Notes: generated by a model not told the origin, from the sequence alone. 52,898 bases of DNA from Methylobacterium ajmalii (GCF_016613415.1 NZ_JACWCT010000130.1:1-52898), one strand, 5' to 3'. Counted from the stretch's first letter, positions 24,932 to 34,027 are shown. Numbers and translations: made by a program.

Positions 24932-26086
24932 ATGGTCATGAACTCGCTCGATCTGCCCAAGGCCCCGGAAGAGACCCGCGTCGTCGTGGCGATGTCCGGG
25001 GGCGTCGATTCCTCCGTCGTCGCCGCGCTGCTGAAGCGCGAGGGCTACGACGTGGTCGGGATCACGCTGCAGCTCTACGATCACGGCGCGGCGACCCACC
25101 GCCGCGGCGCCTGCTGCGCCGGCCAGGACATCCACGACGCCCGCCGCGCTGCCGAGACGATCGGGATCCCGCACTACGTCCTCGACTACGAGGACCGCTT
25201 CCGCGAGGCGGTGATCGACCGCTTCGCCGACAGCTACCTCCAGGGCGAGACGCCGATCCCCTGCGTCGAGTGCAACCGCTCGATCAAGTTCCGCGACCTG
25301 CTCTCGACCGCCCGGGACCTCGGCGCCGACGTGCTGGCGACCGGCCACTACGTGGCGAGCCGGGCGCTGCCGGGCGGCGGCCGGGCGCTCCACCGCGCCC
25401 TCGATCCGGCCCGGGACCAGAGCTACTTCCTCTACGCGACCACGCCCGAGCAGCTCGACATCCTGCGCTTTCCGCTGGGCGAGCGGCCGAAGGACGAGAC
25501 CCGGGCGCTGGCCAAGGAATTCGGCCTGTCGGTGGCCGACAAGCCCGACAGCCAGGACATCTGCTTCGTGCCCCAGGGGCGCTACCAGGACGTGATCGCC
25601 CGCCTGCGCCCCGACGCGGTGCGTCCGGGCGAGATCGTCCACCTCGACGGGCGCCGGCTCGGCCGCCACGACGGCATCATCGGCTTCACGGTCGGCCAGC
25701 GCCGCGGCCTCAACGTGGCGGCGGGCGAGCCGCTCTACGTCGTGCGCCTGGAGCCCGGCGAGGCCCGGGTGGTGGTCGGCCCGCGCGAGGCGCTCGCCAC
25801 CTCGGTCGTGCGCCTCGCCGACCCGAACTGGCTCGGCGACGCGGCCCTCGAGGCCGCCCGCGACCTGCCCGTCGCGGTGCGGGTCCGCTCCACCCGCGAG
25901 CCCCGCCCCGCCACCCTGACCTGGAACCCCGACACGTCCTGCGCCGAGGTCGCGCTGGCGACCCCCGAGGACGGGGTGTCGCCCGGCCAGGCCTGCGTCA
26001 TCTACGCGGATGACGGCCCGCGGGCCCGGGTGCTGGGCGGCGGCACCATCCGGCGGGTCGAGGCGGAGAGCCTCGCCGCCGCCTAG
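24932..26086 (+). CDS. mnmA: tRNA-specific 2-thiouridylase MnmA
   Basis: This enzyme of about 384 residues thiolates U34 of tRNAs for Lys, Glu and Gln using ATP and persulfide sulfur. It has the PP-loop 'VAMSGGVDSSVVAALL' near residue 20 and 'VGITLQLYDHG'. The catalytic Cys pair sits in 'PIPCVECNRSIKF' and 'PDSQDICFVPQGRY', with 'ATGHYVA' between them. The barrel-like C-terminal domains carry 'GFTVGQRRGLN' and 'YVVRLEPGEARVVVG'. The ATG at 24932 or 24938 is the likely start; the frame extends further upstream but without family sequence. It is divergent from fliK across a 291-bp gap in which I see no gene. Confidence 0.95.
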   Translation: MVMNSLDLPKAPEETRVVVAMSGGVDSSVVAALLKREGYDVVGITLQLYDHGAATHRRGACCAGQDIHDARRAAETIGIPHYVLDYEDRFREAVIDRFADSYLQGETPIPCVECNRSIKFRDLLSTARDLGADVLATGHYVASRALPGGGRALHRALDPARDQSYFLYATTPEQLDILRFPLGERPKDETRALAKEFGLSVADKPDSQDICFVPQGRYQDVIARLRPDAVRPGEIVHLDGRRLGRHDGIIGFTVGQRRGLNVAAGEPLYVVRLEPGEARVVVGPREALATSVVRLADPNWLGDAALEAARDLPVAVRVRSTREPRPATLTWNPDTSCAEVALATPEDGVSPGQACVIYADDGPRARVLGGGTIRRVEAESLAAA

Positions 26087-26251
26087 GGCAGTGCCCCAGG
26101 CTGTTGATTTTGCCGCATTTTCCGCGACGGAGCGGTACCCGCTTCCTTGGAAGATGCTCTAGGACGATTTCCGAAGATTTCCTCGGGAAACCGTAGCACA
26201 AGCGCGCGCGTCACAGCCCGCGAGACGATCGACCTCGGAGACGATACCGAC

Positions 26252-26905
26252 ATGCTGAGCGAGCCGCGAGAGGCGGGGCCCACCACCGCCTTGATGCGCA
26301 AGGCCTATGCGCGCTGGGCGCCGGTCTACGACGTGGTCTACGACAAGCTCACCGAGCCGGCGGCGCGGGACGCGGTCCAGGCGGCGCTCGTCGGCGGGCG
26401 GCGCATCCTGGAGGCCGGCGTCGGCACCGGCCTGTCCCTGGGCTACTACCCGAAGGACGCGGAGGTCTACGGCGTCGACCTGTCGGAGGACATGCTCCGC
26501 CGCGCGAACCGCAAGGTGGCGCGGCGCGGCCTTACCCACGTCAAGGGCCTCCAGGTGATGGACGTCTGTCGCCTCGGCTACGCCGACGCGCGCTTCGACG
26601 CGGTGGTGGCGCAGTTCCTCATCACCCTGGTGCCGGACCCCGAAGGCGCCCTCGACGAGTTCCTGCGGGTGGTCCGCCCCGGCGGCATGATCGTACTCGC
26701 CAACCATTTCGGCCAGGACAGCGGCACCATCGCGAAGGTCGAGGAGATCGTCGCGCCGCTCTGCGAGAAGATCGGCTGGAGCTCGGCCTTCAAGGCCGCC
26801 CGGATCGAGGCCTGGGCGAAGAGCCGCGGCGTGACCTTCCTCGGCGTGCGGCCCACCTTCCCGGGCGGGTTCTTCAAGATCCTGCGCATGCAGAAGGCCG
26901 GGTGA
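26252..26905 (+). CDS. pmtA: Phosphatidylethanolamine N-methyltransferase (PmtA-like)
   Basis: This 217-residue SAM methyltransferase begins, from the ATG at 26252, with a PmtA-type lead-in 'AYARWAPVYDVVYDKL'. Motif I is 'ILEAGVGTGLSLGYYP', followed by 'VYGVDLSEDMLRRANRKV' and 'VAQFLITLVPDPEGALDEF'. The C-terminal 'FPGGFFKILRMQKA' matches the ending of rhizobial and Rhodobacter-type PmtA. These enzymes methylate phosphatidylethanolamine to phosphatidylcholine at the cytoplasmic membrane face. The frame is open upstream to 26147, but family similarity starts at 26252. Its stop overlaps a GTG start of a membrane protein, so the two are coupled. A ubiquinone-type methyltransferase is a less likely alternative. 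Confidence 0.8.
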   Translation: MLSEPREAGPTTALMRKAYARWAPVYDVVYDKLTEPAARDAVQAALVGGRRILEAGVGTGLSLGYYPKDAEVYGVDLSEDMLRRANRKVARRGLTHVKGLQVMDVCRLGYADARFDAVVAQFLITLVPDPEGALDEFLRVVRPGGMIVLANHFGQDSGTIAKVEEIVAPLCEKIGWSSAFKAARIEAWAKSRGVTFLGVRPTFPGGFFKILRMQKAG

Positions 26906-27732
26906 GCACGCCCCCCCGGCCCGACCGGGACCCGCCGCCCGATGCCCCGGAGGAGGCCGGCCCCGAGGCGGTGGCGGCCCCGGCCTGGCGCGGCTGGCTG
27001 CGGGTGCTGCCCCTCGTCGCGCTGGTGGCGGTCTCGATCGGGCTCCTCGTCGGCGGGTTCACCCGCTGGTTCAGCCTCGACCAGCTGCTGGCCTCCCGGG
27101 CCTATGCCAAGGCCTGGGTCGCGGAGGGGTTCTGGCGCGCCTATGCCTGCGCCTACCTGGCCTACGTCGCCACGGTGATCGTGTCGCTGCCGGTCTCGGT
27201 GGTGATGACGACCCTGTGCGGCTTCCTGTTCGGCCCGGTGGCCGGCGCGCTGGTCTCGATCTCGGCCGCCACGACGGGCGCCGTCGTGGTGTTCTCGATC
27301 GGCCGCACCGCCGCCGGCGAGGTCCTGCTGCGCCGCGCCGGCTCGCGGCTCGGGCGCCTCGCCGAGGGGTTTCGCCGCGACGCGTTCTCGTACGTGATGG
27401 TCCTGCGGCTGCTGCCGGTCTTTCCGTTCTGGATGACCAACCTGGCGCCGGCGATCTTCGGGGTCAGGTTGCGCACCTTCGCGCTCGCCACGCTCATCGG
27501 CATCAGCCCCGGCGCCTTCATCTACGCCTCAGCGGGTGCGGGGGTGGAGACCGTGGTGGCGGCCCATCAGGCGGCGAAGGAGGCCTGCCTCGTCGCCGGC
27601 GGCATCGCCTGCGACGCCGCCCTGTCGCTCCGGGCCATCGTCACGCCCCAGCTCGTCGCCACCCTGCTGGGCCTCGGCGCCCTGGCGCTCATGCCGGTCG
27701 CCTGGCGGCGCTGGCGCCGCAAGACGATCTGA
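26902..27732 (+). CDS. TVP38/TMEM64 family (VTT-domain) membrane protein
   Basis: This 276-residue polytopic protein uses a GTG start overlapping the pmtA stop. After a Pro-rich cytoplasmic leader it has a first helix near 35-55 (VLPLVALVAVSIGLLVGGF) and the VTT domain: 'SLPVSVVMTTLCGFLFGPVA', 'ATTGAVVVFSIGRTAAGEVL', 'VMVLRLLPVFPFWMTNLAPA' and 'GISPGAFIYASAGAG'. The R-L-x-P-x-x-P-F block and the re-entrant glycine-rich segments are the family core. VTT/DedA relatives are linked to lipid scrambling or flipping. Coupling to a phosphatidylcholine-forming enzyme makes a lipid role attractive, but that is inference. Confidence 0.87.
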   Translation: MSTPPRPDRDPPPDAPEEAGPEAVAAPAWRGWLRVLPLVALVAVSIGLLVGGFTRWFSLDQLLASRAYAKAWVAEGFWRAYACAYLAYVATVIVSLPVSVVMTTLCGFLFGPVAGALVSISAATTGAVVVFSIGRTAAGEVLLRRAGSRLGRLAEGFRRDAFSYVMVLRLLPVFPFWMTNLAPAIFGVRLRTFALATLIGISPGAFIYASAGAGVETVVAAHQAAKEACLVAGGIACDAALSLRAIVTPQLVATLLGLGALALMPVAWRRWRRKTI

Positions 27733-27930
27733 ACCAGGCGCTGGTGCCGCAAGATCGCTTGCATCAGGCGCTGTCTCGCCCCCGATTCGTTGGGTGACGA
27801 CTGGATTTTCGGCAATCCGGGGATAGCTTCCGCCGGGCCCCGCCCCTCCGGCGACCGGGGCCCGGCAGGTGTGTTAGGCTTAAGCGCGCCCGGGACGGAA
27901 CGGCGCCGGTGAGCGGGAGGCGTCGGGACG

Positions 27931-29361
27931 GTGAGGGATGACGCGGCGAGGCAAGGTGGCATCCGGCGCCTCGCCGGCCGCATCGGCCTGTCCGGCCGCC
28001 TGCTGCTGCTCACGGTGGTGTTCGTCCTCATCGCCGAGGTGCTGATCTACGTCCCCAGCGTCGCGAGCTACCGGCGCGCCTGGCTCTCCGACCGGGTCGC
28101 CGCCGCCCAGGTCGCCGCCCTGGTGCTCGACGCCGCCCCCCAGCAAAGGGTTTCCGACGACCTCGCCCGGCGCCTGCTGATGGGCGTGGGCGCCCAGGCG
28201 ATCGCGCTCAAGGCCGGTGGAGCGCGGCGCCTCCTCAACCTCACCCCGATGCCGCCGGAGGTGGGCGAGACCGTCGACCTGCGCGGAGCCGGCTGGTTCG
28301 AGGGCATCGGCGGCGCCTGGCGCACCCTGACGCGGGCGAGCCCCCTGCCCCTTCGGGTGATCGGCCACGGCATGGAGGGGGTCGACTTCGTCGAGCTCGT
28401 CCTCGATCCCGCGCCCCTGCGGCACGCGATGATCGCCTTCTCGGGCCGCATCCTCGCCGCCTCGCTGGTGATCTCCGGCATCACCGCCGGCCTCGTCTTC
28501 CTGGTGCTCCAGCTCTCGATCGTGCGGCCGGTGCGGCGGCTCGCCCGCAACATCGCGTCCTTCGCGGAGGATCCCGAGGATCTGTCGCGGCGCATCAGCC
28601 CGTCCTGGCGCAGCGACGAGATCGGCGCCGCCGAGACGGCGCTCGCCCGGATGGAGACGATCCTGTCGGGGGAGCTGCGCCAGAAGCGCCGGCTCGCCGA
28701 TCTCGGCCTGTCGGTGAGCAAGATCAACCACGAGCTGCGCAACCTCCTGACCACCGCGCAGCTGCTGGTCGACCGGCTCGAGCACGTCGCCGATCCCGGC
28801 GTGCAGCGGGTGGCGCCGCGCCTCGTCGCGACCCTCGGCCGGGCGATCCGCTACTGCGAGGGCACGCTGGCCTACGGCCGCGCCGCCGAGCCTCCGGCGC
28901 AGCGGCGTCCGACGCCGCTGCGGCCGATCCTGCGCGACGCCCTCGACCTCGCCGGGCTGGCGCCGGGCGCCGCCATCACCATCGCCGACCGGACCCCCGA
29001 GGGGCTGACCGTCGACGCCGATCCCGATCAGCTGTCGCGGGTGCTGGTCAACCTCGTGCGCAACGCCGTCCAGGCGATCGGGCTCGCCGGCAGCGGCGAC
29101 GGCCCTCCCGTGGTGGCGATCGAGGCCGGGCGCACGGGTGCGACCGTCACGATCCTCGTCTCCGACAACGGCCCCGGCCTGCCGGAGCGGGCGCGCGCCC
29201 ACCTGTTCGAGGCGTTCCAGGGCTCCGGCCGCTCCGGCGGCACGGGGCTCGGCCTCGCCATCGCGGCCGAGCTGGTGCGGCTCAACGGGGGTACGTTGAG
29301 CCTCGACGAGACCCGCAGCGGGGCGCGCTTCCGGATCGTCCTGACCGACCGGGAGGCGTGA
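27931..29361 (+). CDS. Membrane-bound sensor histidine kinase
   Basis: This 476-residue kinase uses a GTG start. Two membrane helices bracket a short periplasmic sensor region: about 20-42 (LLLLTVVFVLIAEVLIYVP) and about 172-195 (ILAASLVISGITAGLVFLVL). A HAMP region follows (RPVRRLARNIASFAEDPEDL). The phospho-acceptor is H267 in 'KINHELRNLLTTAQLL', and the ATPase has 'VNLVRNAVQAIG', 'VSDNGPGLPERA' and 'GGTGLGLAIAAELV'. No response-regulator gene is adjacent; the next gene is LysR type, and the nearest response regulator (38.8 kb) is far off. The ligand is unknown. The 198-bp gap before it shows no gene. Confidence 0.9.
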   Translation: MRDDAARQGGIRRLAGRIGLSGRLLLLTVVFVLIAEVLIYVPSVASYRRAWLSDRVAAAQVAALVLDAAPQQRVSDDLARRLLMGVGAQAIALKAGGARRLLNLTPMPPEVGETVDLRGAGWFEGIGGAWRTLTRASPLPLRVIGHGMEGVDFVELVLDPAPLRHAMIAFSGRILAASLVISGITAGLVFLVLQLSIVRPVRRLARNIASFAEDPEDLSRRISPSWRSDEIGAAETALARMETILSGELRQKRRLADLGLSVSKINHELRNLLTTAQLLVDRLEHVADPGVQRVAPRLVATLGRAIRYCEGTLAYGRAAEPPAQRRPTPLRPILRDALDLAGLAPGAAITIADRTPEGLTVDADPDQLSRVLVNLVRNAVQAIGLAGSGDGPPVVAIEAGRTGATVTILVSDNGPGLPERARAHLFEAFQGSGRSGGTGLGLAIAAELVRLNGGTLSLDETRSGARFRIVLTDREA

Positions 29362-29405
29362 GCGCGGCGGTTGCCAGCCCGCCCGCGCCGACGCATCGTT
29401 GCGTC

Positions 29406-30302
29406 ATGTCCCTGCGCGTCCCCCTCTCCGCCGTCCGCTCCTTCGAGGCCGCGGCGCGCCGCCGCTCGTTCAAGGACGCGGCGGCGGAGCTGAACCTGAC
29501 CGCGAGCGCCGTCAGCCACGCCATCCGCAAGATGGAGGCGTCCCTCGGCGTGACCCTGTTCGAGCGCCAGGGCCAGGGCGTGGTGCCGACCGCCGCCGGC
29601 GAGGCCCTGCTCGAGCATGTCGGCCGCGCCTTCGACGAGCTGCATCGCGGCCTCGACCTCGTGGCGGCGCGCGGGCCCCAGCTCCTGCGCCTGCACTGCG
29701 CGCCGAGCCTCGCGGCGCAGTGGCTGACCCCGCGCCTCGCCCGGTTCCTGGCCGCCAATCCGGGCTTCGAGGTCCGGCTCGCCGCCGGCATGGACTATGC
29801 CCGCTTCGTCGGCGACGAGTTCGACGCCGACATCGTCTACGGCCCGCCCCGGGGCGAGGGCCTGGTGAGCGTGCCGCTCTGCGCCGAGACGGTGATGCCG
29901 CTCTGCGACCCCGAGCGGGCGGCCAGAATCCGCCGGCCGGAGGACCTCCTCGACCAGGTGCTGATCCAGAGCGACAACAAGCAGGTGCGCTGGCCGCTCT
30001 GGTTCGCCCGCAACGGCCTGCCGGCGCCCCGGCCGCTGGGGGTGCGCTTCGACCGCAGCTTTCTCGCCATCGCGGCCGCCGCCGACGGGCTCGGCGTGGC
30101 GCTCGAATCGACCCTGCTCGCCGAGCGCGAGATCGCCAGCGGCCGCCTCGTCGCGCCCCTGCGCGGCCTCTCGCAGGACGTGACCTACGTCGGCCACCAC
30201 CTCGTCTATCCGGCGACCACCCGGCGGCGCGCCCCGCTGCGGGTCTTCGCCCGCTGGCTCGGGCAGGAGATGGGGATCGCGCTGCCGGACGACCTCGCGT
30301 GA
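29406..30302 (+). CDS. LysR-family transcriptional regulator (GcvA-like)
   Basis: From the ATG at 29406 this 298-residue regulator begins 'MSLRVPLSAVRSFEAAARRR', then the winged HTH 'SFKDAAAELNLTASAVSHAI' and 'KMEASLGVTLFERQGQGV', the GcvA/AmpR subgroup pattern. The effector domain has 'RLHCAPSLAAQWLTPRLARF' and the late 'RSFLAIAAAADGLGVALEST'. A GTG at 29358 overlaps the kinase stop and would add 16 residues, but homology begins at 29406. GcvA-like regulators usually control a divergent or nearby amino acid or beta-lactamase gene. No obvious target adjoins it here; downstream lies the convergent fruR. Confidence 0.88.
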   Translation: MSLRVPLSAVRSFEAAARRRSFKDAAAELNLTASAVSHAIRKMEASLGVTLFERQGQGVVPTAAGEALLEHVGRAFDELHRGLDLVAARGPQLLRLHCAPSLAAQWLTPRLARFLAANPGFEVRLAAGMDYARFVGDEFDADIVYGPPRGEGLVSVPLCAETVMPLCDPERAARIRRPEDLLDQVLIQSDNKQVRWPLWFARNGLPAPRPLGVRFDRSFLAIAAAADGLGVALESTLLAEREIASGRLVAPLRGLSQDVTYVGHHLVYPATTRRRAPLRVFARWLGQEMGIALPDDLA

Positions 30303-30321
30303 TCCGCGCGACGTCGTCCCG

Positions 30322-31305
30322 TCACCGCCGCGCCGTCGAGCCCCGGGCGATCAGCCGGCCGCTCAGCACCACCTTGCGCACCGGCTGGTCCGGGTGCTTC
30401 AGCCGGTCGAACAGCAGGTCCATCGCCTGGGCGCCGATCTCGGTCACCGGCTGCTCGATCACCGTCAGGCCGGGCTCGACCAGATCGGTCCAGGGCTCGT
30501 TGTCGAAGCCGGCGAGCGCGATCCCGCCGGGCCAGGGGATTCCGGCGGCGCGGGCGGCCCGTACCGCACCCATCAGGATCAGGCCGTTCGAGAGCACCAG
30601 GGCCTCGGGGCGGTCGGCCTCGGCGAGCCAGCGCGCCACCTCTCCTTCCGCCGGCTCGGCCTCCGGGAGCACGGTGCGGACCTGCGGCGCGAGGCCGTGC
30701 CGGCGCATCGCCGAGAGGTAGCCGTCGCGCCGCTCCTCGGCGGTCGAGCTCGTCGAGCCGAACAGGCCGCCGATGCGGGAAAACCCCTGCTCGACCAGGT
30801 GGTCGACCAGCAGGGCGCCGGCCGCGACGTTGTCGAGCACCACGCCGTCATGGCCGCCGGGCGGGCCAGTCCGGTCGATCAGCACCAGCGGGAACGGAAA
30901 ATCCTCCGGCCGCAGCCGCTCGGCGGTGCGCCGCGTCGGCGCGAAGACGACGCCGGTGACCCGCTCCTCCTGCATCAGGCGCAGGTACAGCGCCTCGCGC
31001 TCGGCATCCTCGCCGGTGTTGCACAGGATCAGCCGCATCCCGGCCCGGTAGGCCGCGTCCTCGACCGCCCGGCTCACCGCGGTGAAGAACGGGTTGCGGA
31101 TGTCGGCGACGATGAGCCCGATCGTCTGCGCCGATTGCGAGCGCAGGCGGCGGGCCGAGAGGTTCGGCCGGTAGCCGGTCGCCCGCACCGCCGCCTCGAC
31201 CTGCTCGCGCAGGGCGTCGCTGACCGGGCCCTTGCCCAGGGCCCGCGACACGGTCGCGGTGGAAACCCCCGCCGCGCGGGCGACGTCACGGATGCCGACG
31301 GCCAT
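30322..31305 (-). CDS. fruR: LacI-family repressor of the fructose operon (FruR/ScrR-like)
   Basis: This 327-residue LacI-family protein starts at the ATG at 31305 with the DNA-binding HTH 'IRDVARAAGVSTATVSRAL' and hinge-helix region 'NLSARRLRSQSAQTIGLIVA'. The effector domain has 'DIRNPFFTAVSRAVEDAAYR', 'GVVLDNVAAGALLVDHLVEQ' and 'ALAGFDNEPWTDLVEPGLTV'. It is divergent from fruBKA across a 169-bp gap with two LacI-type operators, one 5 bp before its own start. It probably represses both directions and is released by fructose 1-phosphate or a relative. The frame extends upstream to 31404, across the operator, and is not coding there. Confidence 0.9.
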   Translation of the reverse strand: MAVGIRDVARAAGVSTATVSRALGKGPVSDALREQVEAAVRATGYRPNLSARRLRSQSAQTIGLIVADIRNPFFTAVSRAVEDAAYRAGMRLILCNTGEDAEREALYLRLMQEERVTGVVFAPTRRTAERLRPEDFPFPLVLIDRTGPPGGHDGVVLDNVAAGALLVDHLVEQGFSRIGGLFGSTSSTAEERRDGYLSAMRRHGLAPQVRTVLPEAEPAEGEVARWLAEADRPEALVLSNGLILMGAVRAARAAGIPWPGGIALAGFDNEPWTDLVEPGLTVIEQPVTEIGAQAMDLLFDRLKHPDQPVRKVVLSGRLIARGSTARR

Positions 31306-31310
31306 GTTCT

Positions 31311-31324
31311 CGTAAACGTTTTCA
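31311..31324. promoter_or_regulatory. LacI-type operator O1 at the fruR start
   Basis: CGTAAACGTTTTCA matches the perfect operator at 31421-31434 in 12 of 14 bases, including the central AACGTT typical of LacI/GalR-family sites. It ends 5 bp before the fruR ATG (minus strand), placing it in the leader and suited to autorepression. Confidence 0.75.
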
Positions 31325-31407
31325 TATCGATCTGGCGATCGTGCCAGCCTACGGCGCATCAAGCAAGTCCTTACGGCTCGAAACCAGCTCCGGCACGGGC
31401 GCATCGG

Positions 31408-31436
31408 TTGACAAGGGATGTGAAAACGTTTTCATA
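31408..31436 (+). promoter_or_regulatory. fruB promoter with an embedded perfect LacI-type operator O2
   Basis: TTGACA at 31408-31413 is a consensus -35. With 17-bp spacing the -10 would be TTCATA (31431-31436). The perfect 14-bp palindrome TGAAAACGTTTTCA at 31421-31434 fills the spacer and overlaps the -10. Bound FruR would therefore block RNA polymerase directly. O1 and O2 centres are 110 bp apart, so looping is possible. Confidence 0.75.
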
Positions 31437-31474
31437 AGCAGCAAGCAAAACCGCCTATCGGGAGGAAGCCTGCC

Positions 31475-34027
31475 ATGCTCGCGCCGAACGCGCCGCGCGT
31501 CCTGATCCGCACCGCCGCCACCCCTGCCGACAAGGACGCGGCGATCCGCCAGGCGGCCCAGCTCCTCGTCGCGGCCGGCTGCATCGACCCGGCCTACGAG
31601 GCCAGCATGCTGCGCCGGGAAGGCGTGGCGAACACCTATCTCGGCCACGGCGTCGTGATCCCGCACGGCATGGTCGACGATCGCGCCCTGGTGCGCGAGA
31701 GCGGGCTCGCCGTGCTGCAGGTCCCCGGCGGCGTCGCCTGGCACGACGGTCAGGACGCCCACCTGGTGGTAGCGATCGCCGCCCAGTCCGACACCCACAT
31801 CACCATCCTGCGCCGCCTCACCCGCCTGATCCAGGACGAGGCGCGGCTGGCGCGCCTGCGCACCACGCAGGACCCCGCCGAGATCGCCGCGGCGCTGTCC
31901 GAGGACGCGCCCGCCCCCGGCACCGCCGGCCCGGCCGCCGACCTGCCCTACGCCTTCACCTGGACCGTCGACTACCCGACCGGCCTGCACGCGCGGCCGG
32001 CTTCCGCCTGGGTCGAGGCGGCGCGCGGCGGGAGCGCCCGGATCCAGGTCCGCCACGGCGCCGAGGTGGCGGACGCCAAGAACCTGATCGCCCTGCTCCA
32101 GCTCGGCCTGCGCGCCGGCGACGAGGCGGTGATCTCCGCCGAGGGCGAGGACGCCCCGGCGGCGCTCACCCGGCTGAAGGCCGTCGTCACCGGCCTCTCG
32201 GCCGGCGAGAAGGCCGCCGCCGCCCGCGCGGCCGAGGCCGCCGCGAAGGCCGCCGCCCCGGTGGCCGGCTGGAACCCGGCCGATCCGTGCCGGATCGTGT
32301 CCGGCATCGGCGCCAGCCCCGGCCTCGCCATCGGGCCGGTCCACGTGCTCGGCCCGACCGAGGTCGCGGTGCCGGACGAGCCCGAGCCGCTGACGAGCGG
32401 CGGCGACCGGCTGCATGCGGCCCTGGAGAGGACGGCGGCGCAGCTCAAGGCGCTCGCCGACGATACCGGGCGGCGCCTCGGCCAGGCCGATGCGGGGATC
32501 ATCAAGGCGCAGAGCGACCTTATCGCCGACACCGACCTCATCACGCTCGCCTGCCAGCTGATGGTCGAGGGCCACGGCGTGGCCTATGCCTGGCAGCAGG
32601 CGGTCGAGCGGATGGCCGGCCGGCTCTCGGCCCTCGGCAACCCGGTGCTGGCCGCCCGCGCGGCGGATCTGCGCGACGTCGGCCGCCGGGTGCTCGCCCA
32701 GATCGACCCGGCGCTCCAGTCCGGCCACGCCCTTCCGGACCGGCCCTGCATCCTGCTCGCCCCCGACCTCGCGCCTTCCGACACCGCCGGCCTCGATCCG
32801 GCCCGGGTGCTCGGGCTCGCCACCGCGCAAGGGGGCCCGACCTCCCACACCGCGATCCTCGCCCGCACCCTCGGCATTCCGTCGGTGGTGGCGGCCGGCG
32901 CCGCCCTCCTGGCCCTGCCGGCCGGTGCGACCGCGATCCTCGACGGCACGACCGGGCGGCTCTACCTCGACCCGAGCGAGCGCGACCTCGCCGCGGCGAG
33001 GGCCTGGCGCGACGCCCTAAGGGCGACGCAGGAGGAGGAGGCGCGCGAGCGCGGCCTGCCGGCCCGCACCCGCGACGGCCACGCCGTGGCGATCGGCGCC
33101 AACGTCAACACGCCCGACCAGGTGCCCTTCGCCCTGGCGCAGGGCGCCGAGGGTATCGGCCTGATGCGCACCGAGTTCCTGTTTCTGGAGCGCGGCGACA
33201 CCCCGGGCGAGGACGACCAGTACGCCACCTACCGGGCGATGCTGGAGGCGCTCGACGGCCGCCCCCTGATCGTGCGCGCCCTCGACATCGGCGGCGACAA
33301 GCAGGTGCCCCACCTCGCCCTGCCGAAGGAGGAGAACCCCTTCCTCGGCGTGCGCGGCGCCCGCCTGCTCCTGCGCCGGCCCGACCTGATGGAGCCGCAG
33401 CTGCGCGCCCTCTACCGCGCCGCCAGGGATTGCGTGTCGGCCGGCGCCCCCGCGGGCAAGGACGCGCCGCTCTCGATCATGTTCCCGATGATCACCTCGG
33501 TCCCCGAGGTCGCGGCCCTGCGCGAGGCCTGCGAGCGGATCCGCACCGAGATCGGCGCGCCGGAGGTGCCGCTCGGCATCATGATCGAGGTCCCGGCCGC
33601 GGCGATCCAGGCCGACGCGCTGGCCGCCCATTGCGACTTCTTCTCGATCGGCACCAACGACCTGACGCAATATGCGCTGGCCATCGACCGCCAGAACACC
33701 GAGCTGGCGCCGGAGGCCGACTCGCTGCACCCGGCGGTGCTGCGCCTGGTGCGGATGACCTGCGAGGGCGCCGCCCGCCACGGCCGCTTCGTCGGCGTCT
33801 GCGGCGGCATCGCGGGCGATCCGTTCGGGGCCGGGCTGCTCGCGGGGCTCGGCGTCCACGAGCTCTCGATGACGCCCCGCGACCTGCCGGCCGTGAAGGC
33901 GCGCCTGCGCGCCGCCTCGCTCGCCGATTTGAAGGCGCTGGCCGAACGGGCCTGCGCGCAGCCCGACGCCGCCGCGGTGCGGGCCCTCGACCGGGCGTCC
34001 TCGGGAACTGCGGAGGCGCGGCCGTGA
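31475..34027 (+). CDS. fruB: Fructose PTS multiphosphoryl transfer protein, EIIA-HPr-EI fusion (FruB)
   Basis: This 850-residue phosphorelay protein carries three PTS modules. EIIA-Fru (about 1-145) has its active His at H64 in 'GHGVVIPHGM'. HPr (about 160-245) has H172 in 'DYPTGLHARPASAW'. Enzyme I (about 275-845) has H458 in 'GGPTSHTAILARTLG', the PEP-binding 'GLMRTEFLFLERGDTP' and 'FFSIGTNDLTQYALAIDRQN'. All three phosphorylatable histidines are present, so PEP can energise fructose uptake with no other general PTS protein. The ATG at 31475 follows a strong GGAGGAAG site. The stop overlaps the GTG of fruK. Repression by FruR is expected from O2. Confidence 0.95.
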   Translation: MLAPNAPRVLIRTAATPADKDAAIRQAAQLLVAAGCIDPAYEASMLRREGVANTYLGHGVVIPHGMVDDRALVRESGLAVLQVPGGVAWHDGQDAHLVVAIAAQSDTHITILRRLTRLIQDEARLARLRTTQDPAEIAAALSEDAPAPGTAGPAADLPYAFTWTVDYPTGLHARPASAWVEAARGGSARIQVRHGAEVADAKNLIALLQLGLRAGDEAVISAEGEDAPAALTRLKAVVTGLSAGEKAAAARAAEAAAKAAAPVAGWNPADPCRIVSGIGASPGLAIGPVHVLGPTEVAVPDEPEPLTSGGDRLHAALERTAAQLKALADDTGRRLGQADAGIIKAQSDLIADTDLITLACQLMVEGHGVAYAWQQAVERMAGRLSALGNPVLAARAADLRDVGRRVLAQIDPALQSGHALPDRPCILLAPDLAPSDTAGLDPARVLGLATAQGGPTSHTAILARTLGIPSVVAAGAALLALPAGATAILDGTTGRLYLDPSERDLAAARAWRDALRATQEEEARERGLPARTRDGHAVAIGANVNTPDQVPFALAQGAEGIGLMRTEFLFLERGDTPGEDDQYATYRAMLEALDGRPLIVRALDIGGDKQVPHLALPKEENPFLGVRGARLLLRRPDLMEPQLRALYRAARDCVSAGAPAGKDAPLSIMFPMITSVPEVAALREACERIRTEIGAPEVPLGIMIEVPAAAIQADALAAHCDFFSIGTNDLTQYALAIDRQNTELAPEADSLHPAVLRLVRMTCEGAARHGRFVGVCGGIAGDPFGAGLLAGLGVHELSMTPRDLPAVKARLRAASLADLKALAERACAQPDAAAVRALDRASSGTAEARP

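Noticed and set aside
24641..25669. N-terminal extension of the FliK frame across the divergent mnmA gene
   Set aside because: The region is occupied by MnmA with its full PP-loop and cysteines; FliK-like sequence begins at the ATG at 24640.
31349..32848. Minus-strand frame of about 500 codons opposite FruB
   Set aside because: Covers the fru promoter and operators and the EIIA/HPr domains; Gly/Arg/Val-rich shadow.
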